From Bacteroidales bacterium (GTDB lineage Bacteria > Bacteroidota > Bacteroidia > Bacteroidales > WCHB1-69), in NCBI GenBank assembly GCA_024686335.1, contig JAILCI010000025.1, positions 1 through 64,000 of the forward strand: 64,000 nt of DNA. Reading direction: 5' to 3'. Positions 9,033-19,161 of the stretch are shown in pieces (within the stretch, counting starts at the first letter, position 1; each line of letters opens with the position of its first letter). Under the pieces are notes generated by a model. The model searched no databases. It had not been told where the DNA came from and was given only the letters and a program-made list of their open reading frames with translations. The translations under genes and the position numbers were made by a program.

Positions 9033-9112
9033 AGTATTTGATTTATATCTGCAAAAATATAAAATTCATAACAACAGATTTACTTTTGATGAGACAATAA
9101 ATTACAAAACCT

Positions 9113-11449
9113 TTACCTTATCAACGTCACTTGACCCTCTCTCATGTAATAGTAGGTCGGATCGGCATATTTAGCATAAGTGATTTTCCAGACATAGACA
9201 CCCGTTTGGACAGGCTTGCCATTGACGGTGCCGTCCCAACCCTGCTCGGTATTGTTGGTCATAAAGAAGAGTTCGCCAGTGCGGTTATATATCTCCAATT
9301 GATAGTAAGCCACCTCATTGACGGAAGGTAGGAATATCTCATTATTACCATCATTGTTGGGAGTAAATGAATTGGGAATCCAAAGTGCGAAGTTGTCTAC
9401 CACTGGGACTATCATCGTCGTATCATCCGAACACCCATCTCCATTGGTGACAGTGAGACGGACTAACATATTCTCACTATTAATCACATGATATGCATGT
9501 GTCGGATCTGTCTCATAAGAAGTTCCGCCATCACCAAAAAGCCACTGGTAATTGGTAATATCATCACCCTCAGACAAGTTGAAGAAGGAGACTGGCTGTC
9601 CATTTTGAGCCTCATCAGGTGTAAAGGTGAAAGAGGCGTGAGGATAGTCAGCCACGTGGATGGCATTTGCAATATGCATAGAATCATTGCATCCCGGAGC
9701 TGTAGAAAGCCACAAATCAAGATCATAGTAACCGAAATCAGAAAGAGTCAGATGAGCATTATTCGTGGAGTCTTTGACAGTGATAGTATCCTTGGACAAT
9801 GTCCAAATAATTTCACAATTGTCTGGCAGATCTTGAGCTGTCAGCACAACAGGTAGCGGGGAACAACCAAATGTAGGAGTGATGACAGGATCGGCCACCG
9901 GTTGTTCGGTAATCTCAACACTGACAGTACCGGTATCGGATTTACAGCCCCAATAGTCCACAACTTCCAAGTGCAAAGCAGCATTAGATGTGATAGAGCA
10001 TGAGGTTGTCTGAGCATTAGGATTGTCGACCATAGTCTCTTCCAGCCAATGATAGGTGATAGGCATTGTGCCGCCACCCTCGACCACTGCTGTCAACTCA
10101 TTGCACTCGCGGCAAGCCTTAATAACAGTATCGGTAACAGTCACAGGGCGATTAGGCATCAAGACAAAACGTATTGTATCGTATTGGTCATCGTCGGTAT
10201 ACAGCATACAATAGTCGGTCATGATATAGAGTTCCACTGTCTTGGGATTATCAAAAACTGCATCTGGATTAACTTCCATTGTCAGGTGCATTTCCTCCTG
10301 TTCCTGAAATGAGAAGTTACTGTTATTCAACGTCATCATCACCGTATCACCATTATCGTTAATACGTGAAATAGTGTAATCGGTACCAATAGCCGCGTTG
10401 CCACCATAGGTAAACTCAACGGAATAGGCAGTCACATTGGGACGTGGCAGGTTAAAGATGATATCTGCACCTTTACAGTTCTGAATCAAAGTATCACCAT
10501 CCTCTAGGGAATAGTGGTTGGGAGTAGTCGCATCATTAGCCTCAGCGGTGATATCCACCGTTGGGCTATAGAAACTGCCCTCCTCCAAGAAGACACCTGA
10601 GTCATAGCTGTTATCGCCCACGTTGCAAACAGACAGGTGCATGTGATAGGTCTGGCAAGCAAGAATGACGGCCTGAGCGCTCAATTTAACCGTATATCCA
10701 TCATACTCAACACCATTGACACCTGTATTGTGATTAGCAATGTAAAAACTGGAATAGGTACCGTTCATACAATCGCTGGAACTACCTCCTGAAGCGCCAC
10801 CGTTAAGATTGTTGATGGTTACAGGGTAAACCGTTCCAGGAATAATAGCCACGTTCTTGGTTGTAGTGGCAAAGGTGACAGGATCAATACCGGTCAAGAA
10901 AAATGCAAATACATCATTATATGGTGAACAGACATATTCTGGATACTCTTCTGAGGCAAAGACATATTGAAATGCAAAAGTATCTGCAAAAGCAATGAAG
11001 TCGAAATCCAGCACACCACAGCCATAAAGAGTGCTAGATGCTAGACTGTTCAGCTGGATGTCAGTGTAGTACGGGCTCACTGCTTGGCTAGTACCACCAC
11101 CACTATTCGGGCCATTGGCAACAGAGACATTGCCTGTGGTCATAACCAGACCCGTAGAAATCGGGAAAGTTGTGTAGCCATTCCTGTTAAAAGTGCCTAT
11201 CTGAGCAGTGGATACATTGCCAGAACTATTATTGAACTTCGCAGGATCCAGTTGCATAGTACCACCACCATTCAAGTTGATGTTTCCACCACTGAGCAAC
11301 ACGCCATCACCAGCTAGATGCTGTTGGACGATGTTGTTAGGCGACTGGCCCGCCAATGAAGTGGTTGACAAGTTCTGACTCTGGGCATGGAGAAACACCA
11401 CGCTCAGCATCAGCACTATCAGAAGAGATATCTTTTTCATAAAAATCAT
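9113..11449 (-). CDS. T9SS type B sorted secreted protein with choice-of-anchor L and PKD domains
   Basis: Signal peptide; FADTFAFQYVFASEEYPEYVCSPYNDVFAFFLTG; PKD FTPDEAQNGQPVSFFNLSEGDDITNYQWLFGDGGTS; C-term WIPNSFTPNNDGNNEIF...YNRTGELFF...GWDGTVNGKPVQTGVYVWKI. Confidence 0.9.
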   Translation of the reverse strand: MIFMKKISLLIVLMLSVVFLHAQSQNLSTTSLAGQSPNNIVQQHLAGDGVLLSGGNINLNGGGTMQLDPAKFNNSSGNVSTAQIGTFNRNGYTTFPISTGLVMTTGNVSVANGPNSGGGTSQAVSPYYTDIQLNSLASSTLYGCGVLDFDFIAFADTFAFQYVFASEEYPEYVCSPYNDVFAFFLTGIDPVTFATTTKNVAIIPGTVYPVTINNLNGGASGGSSSDCMNGTYSSFYIANHNTGVNGVEYDGYTVKLSAQAVILACQTYHMHLSVCNVGDNSYDSGVFLEEGSFYSPTVDITAEANDATTPNHYSLEDGDTLIQNCKGADIIFNLPRPNVTAYSVEFTYGGNAAIGTDYTISRINDNGDTVMMTLNNSNFSFQEQEEMHLTMEVNPDAVFDNPKTVELYIMTDYCMLYTDDDQYDTIRFVLMPNRPVTVTDTVIKACRECNELTAVVEGGGTMPITYHWLEETMVDNPNAQTTSCSITSNAALHLEVVDYWGCKSDTGTVSVEITEQPVADPVITPTFGCSPLPVVLTAQDLPDNCEIIWTLSKDTITVKDSTNNAHLTLSDFGYYDLDLWLSTAPGCNDSMHIANAIHVADYPHASFTFTPDEAQNGQPVSFFNLSEGDDITNYQWLFGDGGTSYETDPTHAYHVINSENMLVRLTVTNGDGCSDDTTMIVPVVDNFALWIPNSFTPNNDGNNEIFLPSVNEVAYYQLEIYNRTGELFFMTNNTEQGWDGTVNGKPVQTGVYVWKITYAKYADPTYYYMREGQVTLIR

Positions 11450-11464
11450 CTATTTCGAAGAGGA

Positions 11465-12979
11465 TTAACCCTCTATGGTTTTTATCGCTTTATCCAGGCG
11501 GTTACGAACCTCTTTGACGCCAATAACATTGATCATCGTGAAGAGTTCCGGGCCACGGGCTGCACCCACGATAGCCAAACGGAGGCTATTCAGAACTTGA
11601 CCCATATTCAACTCATTATCAGCAATATATTGCATCACTGCATCATGAGCTTTTTGCTGGTCAAATGGTTCAAACGACTCGATAATCTTCATCACCTCCT
11701 GCAATGTAGCGCCCATGCCCTCTTTCCAGCGTTTCTTGACAGCTTGCGGGTCGTAAGCATCTGGAGCCACGAAGAAATAACCAGCCTGATCCCAGAAGTC
11801 ATTGACAAAATTCAAACGGTCTTTAACCAATTCTATGACGTTTTGGAGGTATGAATTGTTGCACTCGACATTATTTTTTTCAAGGATAGGCAACATGTAT
11901 GGAGCGAGTTCCTCACCTGATTTCTGCTGTATATATTCGTGGTTGAACCACTTAGCCTTATCGAGGGAGAACTTGGCGCCCGACTTGCTGATCTTGTCGA
12001 TTGAGAAGCAGTCGATGAGGGTCTCCATTGACATTATCTCCTGGTCGTTGCCGGGGTTCCAGCCGAGCAGGGCCAGCATATTGATAACAGCCTCTGGCAG
12101 ATAGCCGCTCTCACGGTAGCCTGAGGAGATGTCGCCAGACTTGGGATCTTTCCACTGAAGTGGGAAGACGGGGAATCCGAGACGGTCACCGTCGCGTTTG
12201 CTCAGTTTTCCATTGCCGTCGGGTTTGAGCAGCAGGGGCAGGTGCGCGAACTGCGGAGCCTCCCAGCCAAAGGCCTTGTAGAGCATCACGTGCAGGGGTG
12301 CAGAAGGCAGCCACTCTTCGCCACGAATGACGTGCGTGATTTTCATCAGATGGTCATCCACAATGTTGGCTAAGTGATAGGTCGGCATACCGTCAGATTT
12401 GTAAAGCACCTTGTCGTCGAGCAGACCGGAGTTGATAACAACCTCGCCACGAATCAAATCGTGAACGTGGATGTCGGTGTTCTCCGGATATTTGAAACGG
12501 ACCACGAAAGCATCACCACGACCAAGTCGTTCCTGCACCTCCTCAGCACTCAGCGTCAAAGAGTTGCACATCTGCATACGCGTGTTCACATCATATTGGA
12601 AGGTCTTCTTCTGACTCTCAGCCTCTTTACGTTTAGCATCAAGCATCTCAGGTGTATCAAAGGCATAATAAGCCCACCCATCGTTCACCAGTTGTTCTGC
12701 GTAGGGTTTGTATAGAGCCTTGCGTTCAGACTGGCGGTAGGGGCCATATTCGCCACCGATGCCAACGCCCTCGTCAAAGGTGATGCCTAGCCATTGGAAG
12801 GCCTCAATGATATATTGTTCGGCACCAGGAACAAAACGGGTCTGATCGGTATCTTCGATACGGAGCAGCAAAGTGCCGTTATTTTTCTTAGCAAAAAGGT
12901 AGTTATAAAGTGCTGTTCTAACGCCTCCTATATGGAGGGGGCCCGTTGGACTTGGGGCAAATCTAACTCTCGGATTCAT
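11465..12979 (-). CDS. gltX: Glutamyl-tRNA synthetase
   Basis: [46 protein letters not shown] (KMSKS-like). Confidence 0.95.
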   Translation of the reverse strand: MNPRVRFAPSPTGPLHIGGVRTALYNYLFAKKNNGTLLLRIEDTDQTRFVPGAEQYIIEAFQWLGITFDEGVGIGGEYGPYRQSERKALYKPYAEQLVNDGWAYYAFDTPEMLDAKRKEAESQKKTFQYDVNTRMQMCNSLTLSAEEVQERLGRGDAFVVRFKYPENTDIHVHDLIRGEVVINSGLLDDKVLYKSDGMPTYHLANIVDDHLMKITHVIRGEEWLPSAPLHVMLYKAFGWEAPQFAHLPLLLKPDGNGKLSKRDGDRLGFPVFPLQWKDPKSGDISSGYRESGYLPEAVINMLALLGWNPGNDQEIMSMETLIDCFSIDKISKSGAKFSLDKAKWFNHEYIQQKSGEELAPYMLPILEKNNVECNNSYLQNVIELVKDRLNFVNDFWDQAGYFFVAPDAYDPQAVKKRWKEGMGATLQEVMKIIESFEPFDQQKAHDAVMQYIADNELNMGQVLNSLRLAIVGAARGPELFTMINVIGVKEVRNRLDKAIKTIEG

Positions 12980-13017
12980 ATATACAAATTTAAGGCTGCA
13001 AAAATAAAAAAAATATT

Positions 13018-13025
13018 ATCTTTGC
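13018..13025 (+). promoter_or_regulatory. -7 box TATCTTTG upstream of C25 protease gene
   Basis: TAnnTTTG consensus 87 bp upstream of ATG at 13113. Confidence 0.45.
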
Positions 13026-13112
13026 GGGCTCTATTTTATACCTTATAAAAAGAGGGGTTTTAAAATAAAAAATAGAGGCAAACGTTATGATTAATAATTA
13101 AATCACACCATA

Positions 13113-16100
13113 ATGAAAAAGAGTATTTTCACCATCGTATTGCTGTCCGTTTTCACATTTTTGACAGCACAAAACTACCACATCACTCAAAACTCTATGA
13201 ACAAGTTGTCGATAGAGTTCAACACTCCCAAACTCGAAACTAGCGTAGCCAAGAATGGTAATGACTTTTACAGCAACCTCATCATGGAGGGTTTCACCCC
13301 TTCCGCCGAGGTCGGTGCTCCCGCTCTGCCGGAGCTTACCGAGCTGATTGAAATCCCTCTCTGCGACAATGTCAACGTGGAGATTCTCTCCTCAGAGTAT
13401 GAGGAATACGATGCTGCCGAGCTGGGCATCTCCTACACCGTGATGCCGAGACAGCAGAGCTATCCCAAATCATACACTGGTGAGCGTACCTTCAGCAAAA
13501 ACGAGACTATTTACAGCACCAATGCTTTCTACACCTCTCAGCCGGAGATCGTTACCGCTCACAAGATCGGTACGATGCGTGACATCAACATGGCAAACCT
13601 CGTGGTGAGTCCGATCGCTTACAACCCCGTCACCAACCGCGTACGTGTTTACAGTCGCATCAATGTTGAGGTCACTTATGAGAATGCCAATGTTCCTGCA
13701 ACATTGGAGATGAAGGACAAATACTACAGTCCTATGTTTAACGCTGCTCACGAGGCTGTCATCAACCCCATGCAGGTCCGCAACGAGTTCAACATTTCTC
13801 CCATTAAATATCTCATCATTGCCCACTCTTCCTTTGTCAACGATGAGAACCTGGCTGCTTTTGTCAACTGGAAAAAGCGTATTGGTTACATAGTAGAAAT
13901 CGTCTCCACTGCCAATATCGGCACCACCACAACCGCTATCAAAAACTACATCGCTGCTGAGTACACAAACGCCACAGCTGCCAACCCAGCCCCGACATTT
14001 GTACTGTTCGTTGGTGATATTGCACAGGTGCCCACCTTTACAGGAACAGCAAGCAGTGCACATAAGACTGACCTTTACTATGCCACTTGGACAACTGGTG
14101 ACAATCTTCCCGACTGCTACTATGGACGTTTCTCTGCGCAAACCCTTGCACAGTTGACTCCGCAAATCGAGAAGAGCTTGATGTATGAGCAATATACGAT
14201 GCCGGATCCTTCCTATTTGGGCAAGGCTGTCCTGATTGCCGGTTCCGACAGTTACTGGTCTCCCACACATGCAAATGGCCAGATCAACTACATCTTCAAC
14301 AACTATATTAACACCACTTCCACGACACACGACTATACAACAGTTTACAAACACCTGTATGATTGTTCTGGTCAGGCTGCTACCATCCGCTCTGAAATCG
14401 GTGCCGGTTGTGGCTGGGCCAACTACACTGCCCATGGTTCAGAAGACGGCTGGTACAGTCCTGAGTTCTCCAGTTCTCAGGTTGCTTACATGAACAATGC
14501 CGACAAATACGGGTTCATGATTGGCAACTGCTGTCTTTCTTCCAAATTTGACGAATCTGAGTGCTTTGCTGAGGCTGTTCTTCGTGCTGCCAACAAGGGA
14601 GCTGTAGGTTACGTTGGTGGTTCCAACAGTACCTATTGGGACGAGGACACCTACTGGGCTATCGGTGTACGCAGCAACATCGTTGCCAACCCGACTTATG
14701 ACGCCAATCATCTGGGCGCATATGACAGACTGTTCCACACCCACAATGAGAGTCATGATGTATGGGCTACCACCATCACTGGCATGATGACCACCGGCAA
14801 CCTAGCTGTCGAGAGCTCAAGTTCAGACCTCAAACTTTACTATTGGGAAATTTACCATCTGATGGGAGATCCCTCATTGAAACCTTATATGGGTATTCCT
14901 TCCACTATGACCGTCAACTCTGCTGACGCCATTGTGGTTAACTCAACATCTTATGGTGTACAGGCTGCTCCTTATTCATATGTAGCTCTCACATACAACA
15001 ACGAGTTGGTTGCAGCTGCATTTGCAGATGCCAGCGGCAATGCCAACCTGACATTCGACGCTATCAGCACTCCTGGCATCTATGAGTTGGCTGTTGGTGC
15101 TCAGAACTACATCCAATATTTCAAAGAGGTGCAGGTTATCGCGCCGACAGGACCTTATGTAGCTGTTTCTGCTGCAGGCCTGTCTGAATACAGCGTTCCT
15201 GGTCCTGGTGCTACCGTCAACATCAACATGACCCTGACCAACTATGGTGTTGCTGATGCTTCCAACATCACATCAACTCTTACGAGCAGCACCCCTGGCA
15301 CCACCATCACACAAGGCACTGTCAATGACAACAGCCTGGCATCCGATGCCTCTGTCACGCACAACAACGCCTTCACTGTCACCATGCCTGCTGACGCTAA
15401 CGATGGTGACCATGTAGACTTCACCATCACAGTAACTTCCGGTTCTGTGACCTCAACAAAGAACTTCAGTGTAATGGTTGTAGCTCCGAACCTTGTCATT
15501 GGTGAATCCACCCTTCAAAATACCAACGGTTCAGCTTCATTCAACCCTGGTGACGTTGTCAATGTGACTGTCGAGTATTCCAACACCGGTCATGCAGCTT
15601 TAACCAATGGCACAATCAACCTTGTCAGCCATTACAGCCCTGTAACCGTTGCTAACTCACCTCAGACTATCACTGATTTGGCTGCCGACGCTACAGCCAC
15701 TGCCCAGTTCCAAGTCACCATCGGATCTTCCGTTCCAGATTTGACCATCATCCCATTGTACGTCAAGGGTGTTGTCGGAAATACACTCACCGTTGACACC
15801 ATTTACATCACCACAGGCAATGCAATGGAAACCTTCGAGAGTGGTGATCTCAGCACTTTCAGCTGGCAATCCAACGCCAACCCGTGGTTTGTAACCAACT
15901 ACCAACCCTATGCCGGCAGTTATTGCGCTCGCTCCAAACAAGGTCTCTCCAACATGAGCCAATCCGACCTCACCGTCACCGTCAACTCATTGACCGCTGG
16001 CGAGATCTCCTTCTTCTGTAAGGTATCTTCCGAGTCCAGTTACGACTTCTTTGAGTTCTACGTTGATGGTTCTAAGAAATGCTCAGAATCCGGTTCAGTA

Positions 16101-16517
16101 TCATGGACTCAGAAAAGCTATCCTGTAAGTGCCGGTTCCCACACCTATCTCTTCAGATATGTGAAAGACTACTCCGCATCCTCTGGTAGCGACTGTGCAT
16201 GGATTGACAACGTGGTATTCCCTGGCTTAGGTACCATGTGTGTTGAAGATGGTGGCGACGATGTCAGTGTTGAAAATCACGACAACCTCGTATTCAGCGT
16301 TTATCCTAACCCTACAACAGGTATGCTTCACGTTCAGTGCTCTGAACCGATGCAGCAAGTTGTCATCTACGACATGAGTGGTCGTCAAGTGGCACAAGAG
16401 AATGCAATGAGTGCACAGCAATCCCTCAATGTCAGCAACCTGACTAGCGGTGTATACTTCGTCAGAATCATTACTAAAGACAATCAATCTTCCATCTCCA
16501 AATTCATCAAACAGTAA
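13113..16517 (+). CDS. Gingipain-like C25 family cysteine peptidase with T9SS type A sorting domain
   Basis: C25 propeptide-like N-term; FVLFVGDIAQVPTF; ANYTAHGSEDGWYSP (His); GFMIGNCCLSSKFDESECFAEAVLRA (Cys); CTD FSVYPNPTTGMLHVQ...YDMSGRQV...NLTSGVYFVRI. Confidence 0.9.
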   Translation: MKKSIFTIVLLSVFTFLTAQNYHITQNSMNKLSIEFNTPKLETSVAKNGNDFYSNLIMEGFTPSAEVGAPALPELTELIEIPLCDNVNVEILSSEYEEYDAAELGISYTVMPRQQSYPKSYTGERTFSKNETIYSTNAFYTSQPEIVTAHKIGTMRDINMANLVVSPIAYNPVTNRVRVYSRINVEVTYENANVPATLEMKDKYYSPMFNAAHEAVINPMQVRNEFNISPIKYLIIAHSSFVNDENLAAFVNWKKRIGYIVEIVSTANIGTTTTAIKNYIAAEYTNATAANPAPTFVLFVGDIAQVPTFTGTASSAHKTDLYYATWTTGDNLPDCYYGRFSAQTLAQLTPQIEKSLMYEQYTMPDPSYLGKAVLIAGSDSYWSPTHANGQINYIFNNYINTTSTTHDYTTVYKHLYDCSGQAATIRSEIGAGCGWANYTAHGSEDGWYSPEFSSSQVAYMNNADKYGFMIGNCCLSSKFDESECFAEAVLRAANKGAVGYVGGSNSTYWDEDTYWAIGVRSNIVANPTYDANHLGAYDRLFHTHNESHDVWATTITGMMTTGNLAVESSSSDLKLYYWEIYHLMGDPSLKPYMGIPSTMTVNSADAIVVNSTSYGVQAAPYSYVALTYNNELVAAAFADASGNANLTFDAISTPGIYELAVGAQNYIQYFKEVQVIAPTGPYVAVSAAGLSEYSVPGPGATVNINMTLTNYGVADASNITSTLTSSTPGTTITQGTVNDNSLASDASVTHNNAFTVTMPADANDGDHVDFTITVTSGSVTSTKNFSVMVVAPNLVIGESTLQNTNGSASFNPGDVVNVTVEYSNTGHAALTNGTINLVSHYSPVTVANSPQTITDLAADATATAQFQVTIGSSVPDLTIIPLYVKGVVGNTLTVDTIYITTGNAMETFESGDLSTFSWQSNANPWFVTNYQPYAGSYCARSKQGLSNMSQSDLTVTVNSLTAGEISFFCKVSSESSYDFFEFYVDGSKKCSESGSVSWTQKSYPVSAGSHTYLFRYVKDYSASSGSDCAWIDNVVFPGLGTMCVEDGGDDVSVENHDNLVFSVYPNPTTGMLHVQCSEPMQQVVIYDMSGRQVAQENAMSAQQSLNVSNLTSGVYFVRIITKDNQSSISKFIKQ

Positions 16518-17074
16518 TGGAAGAGACGTTAAATCAATATGAAACCCTAGTAGGGCAATGTTTGGAGCTCTTCAGTGCCAAAGCTAAAGACTACGGCACT
16601 GCATGGCGCATCCTGCGACTGCCCTCCCTGACCGACCAGATCTACATCAAGGCCCAGCGGATCCGCAGCATCCAGGAGAAGGGCGAAGCAAAAATCAACG
16701 AAGGTATCATCCCTGAGTTCATCGGCATCGTCAACTACTCCGTGATGGCGCTCATCCAACTCGAAATCGGCGTGGCCAACACGTCTGAAGATATCGAAAT
16801 GGATGTGGAGACGGTCACCAAACTCTACGACAAATACATCCATCAGGCCAAGGACTTGATGAGCAACAAAAATCACGACTATGGTGAGGCTTGGCGTCAG
16901 ATGCGCATCAGTTCCATCACCGACATCATCCTGATGAAGATCTTCCGCCTGAAATCTATCGAAGACCATCAGGGCAAGACTATCGTCTCTGAAGGCATGG
17001 ATGCCAACTACTACGACATCATCAACTATGCGATGTTCTGTTTGATCAGGTTGGTGCTGGAGAAGGAGATGTAA
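16517..17074 (+). CDS. DUF1599 domain-containing protein
   Basis: Two internal repeats of the form CLELFSAKAKDYGTAWRILRLPSLTDQIYIKAQRIRSI / AKDLMSNKNHDYGEAWRQMRISSITDIILMKIFRLKSI. Confidence 0.8.
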   Translation: MEETLNQYETLVGQCLELFSAKAKDYGTAWRILRLPSLTDQIYIKAQRIRSIQEKGEAKINEGIIPEFIGIVNYSVMALIQLEIGVANTSEDIEMDVETVTKLYDKYIHQAKDLMSNKNHDYGEAWRQMRISSITDIILMKIFRLKSIEDHQGKTIVSEGMDANYYDIINYAMFCLIRLVLEKEM

Positions 17075-17093
17075 GACGTGAGATGTGAGACGT
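17066..17093. repeat. Heptanucleotide tandem repeat (RAGAYGK), 4 units
   Basis: gagatgt aagacgt gagatgt gagacgt spanning the DUF1599 stop codon. Confidence 0.75.
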
Positions 17094-17121
17094 AATAATT
17101 AGATATTAAATTTTAAAAGAT

Positions 17122-18300
17122 ATGAAAAGTAAAGAGCCTATTTGGTTGATGATTATCCGCATATTGTTGGCGGGACTATTTCTATTCTCCAGTTTCTCAA
17201 AAGCTATTGATCCTGTAGGATTTGGCGTCACGATGAGTGACTACTTCACATCCTTCCACATGGGCTTCCTCCATCCGCTGTCACTGTTCGCCGCAGTAGT
17301 GGCTATCAGCTGTGAGTTCATCTTAGGATGCATGTTACTGTTCCGTGTCAAGGTTCAGTGGGCAGCTTGGGGTTATCTTATCTTCATGACCTTTTTCTTC
17401 TTCCTGACACTCTGGCTTGCCGTAGCCGAGTATCTGGAAGTAAAGGGCATCCACTACTTCGGTGTTGTGAAAGATTGCGGCTGTTTCGGTGACGTTATCG
17501 AGATGTCCAACAAGGCTACCTTCCTAAAGAATGTAGGCCTCATGATTCCGACTCTGATCGTCTTCTTCAACCGCAAGAAGATCAGCGACTGCCGTCTGTC
17601 AGAGTTAGGCCAATGGCTTGCCATCGTAGTTTTCGGCATCATCGCCGTCTGCTTCCAGCTGTATGTCATCCATCATCTGCCGTTCATTGGCAAGAGCGAC
17701 TGGAAGAAAGGCAAAGACGTATCCGTATTCGTAGCACAACCTGCAGAGAAAGAGGTTGTATTTGTCTATAGCAACAACGCCACCGGCGAGCAGGTCTCTC
17801 TGACGCAGGATGAGTTGATGGCACAAGACGAAGACTTCTACAATAACAACACATACGTATCCCGCGAAGACAAAGTCATCAAAGAGGCTGTTCCAGCCAA
17901 GATTGACGGCTTCAACATGTTGGACGAGAGCGGTGCCGACCATGCGCCCGACTACTTCGACAAAGAGCGTGAGGGTGTCGTCTACATCCTTTATGTCCAT
18001 AATCTTAGTGAAACCAAAGAGAAGGGTATGAAGAAGGTGATTACTCTTGCTAAGGATTGTCAGGAGAAAGAGATCGACTTCGTGGCCATCACCAACTCAT
18101 CAGAGGAGGAGATTGCCGCCTTTGCGGAGCGTTACGGTATTGAGTTCCCGATCTACAACAACCCTATCAACCCTGTCACCGGTCCGTTTATGGTACGTGA
18201 CGCAATGCGTTCCAACCCGGGCGTGATGCTTATCGAGAAGGGTATAGTTAAAGACAAATGGGCTTGGCGCGACATTCCCGCCAAGGCTGAGCAAAAATAG
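17122..18300 (+). CDS. DoxX/MauE-like membrane protein (BT_3928-type)
   Basis: IRILLAGLFLFSSFSKAIDPVGFGVTMSDYF, LHPLSLFAAVVAISCEFILGCMLLF, VVKDCGCFGDVIEMS; thioredoxin-like C-terminal region. Confidence 0.75.
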   Translation: MKSKEPIWLMIIRILLAGLFLFSSFSKAIDPVGFGVTMSDYFTSFHMGFLHPLSLFAAVVAISCEFILGCMLLFRVKVQWAAWGYLIFMTFFFFLTLWLAVAEYLEVKGIHYFGVVKDCGCFGDVIEMSNKATFLKNVGLMIPTLIVFFNRKKISDCRLSELGQWLAIVVFGIIAVCFQLYVIHHLPFIGKSDWKKGKDVSVFVAQPAEKEVVFVYSNNATGEQVSLTQDELMAQDEDFYNNNTYVSREDKVIKEAVPAKIDGFNMLDESGADHAPDYFDKEREGVVYILYVHNLSETKEKGMKKVITLAKDCQEKEIDFVAITNSSEEEIAAFAERYGIEFPIYNNPINPVTGPFMVRDAMRSNPGVMLIEKGIVKDKWAWRDIPAKAEQK

Positions 18301-18306
18301 ACGGCC

Positions 18307-19161
18307 TTGACCATTCGGGAAAGCATACAAGAGACCACACATGCACTGCAGCCGCTTTACGATCCTCGTGAGGCGGCTGCCGTCGCTAAATATTACCATG
18401 CATTTCTGACGGGTTTTGACAACTGGACGCTGCCGTTGCATTATAATGACGAGCTCACGGAGGAGCAGGAAAGACATCTGTGGGAGGACCTTGCCAGACT
18501 GATGGAAGGCTGCCCAGTGCAATATGTCACGGGAGAGGCCGACTTCTACGGTAGGACTTTTACGGTGACCCCGGCCGTACTTATCCCCCGCCCGGAGACA
18601 GAAGAACTGGTGCAGATGGCAGTGAGGACGATGCGCACGGTTGAGCATCCGCGCATATGGGACATCGGCACAGGGAGCGGCTGTATTGCAGTGAGTATCG
18701 CCAAAGAATTGCCAGAAGCGGAGGTCTTCGCCACTGACATCTCTACAGAAGCACTTGAGGTGGCCCGCGAGAATGCCTCACGACATAAAGCTAACGTCAC
18801 CTTTGCGCAGCACGACATGCGAGAGGTGGCCTCCCTACCCTTCCCCGAGAGACAGTTCGACCTCATCGTCAGCAACCCACCATACATTCCCGAGCGTGAC
18901 AAAAAGGAGATGCACCGCAACGTGACGGAGCACGAGCCCGCCACAGCGCTTTTTGTACCCGATGAAGATCCGATTTGGTGCTACCGCGCCCTCGCCGACA
19001 TCGCCAAGAAGGCGCTGAAGAGTGACGGCAGACTCATGGTGGAGACCTACCACCAATATCATGATTTACTCATTCAAGAATGGCAAAAAAAGGGCCTGCT
19101 GGATATCACCGAACAGGATGACATCAACGGCAGGCCGCGTTTTGTCGTAGGAAAAATCTAG
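18307..19161 (+). CDS. prmC: Peptide chain release factor N5-glutamine methyltransferase (TTG start)
   Basis: PVQYVTGEADFYGRTFTVTPAVLIPRPETEELV, IWDIGTGSGCIAVSIA, DLIVSNPPYIP. Confidence 0.92.
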   Translation: MTIRESIQETTHALQPLYDPREAAAVAKYYHAFLTGFDNWTLPLHYNDELTEEQERHLWEDLARLMEGCPVQYVTGEADFYGRTFTVTPAVLIPRPETEELVQMAVRTMRTVEHPRIWDIGTGSGCIAVSIAKELPEAEVFATDISTEALEVARENASRHKANVTFAQHDMREVASLPFPERQFDLIVSNPPYIPERDKKEMHRNVTEHEPATALFVPDEDPIWCYRALADIAKKALKSDGRLMVETYHQYHDLLIQEWQKKGLLDITEQDDINGRPRFVVGKI

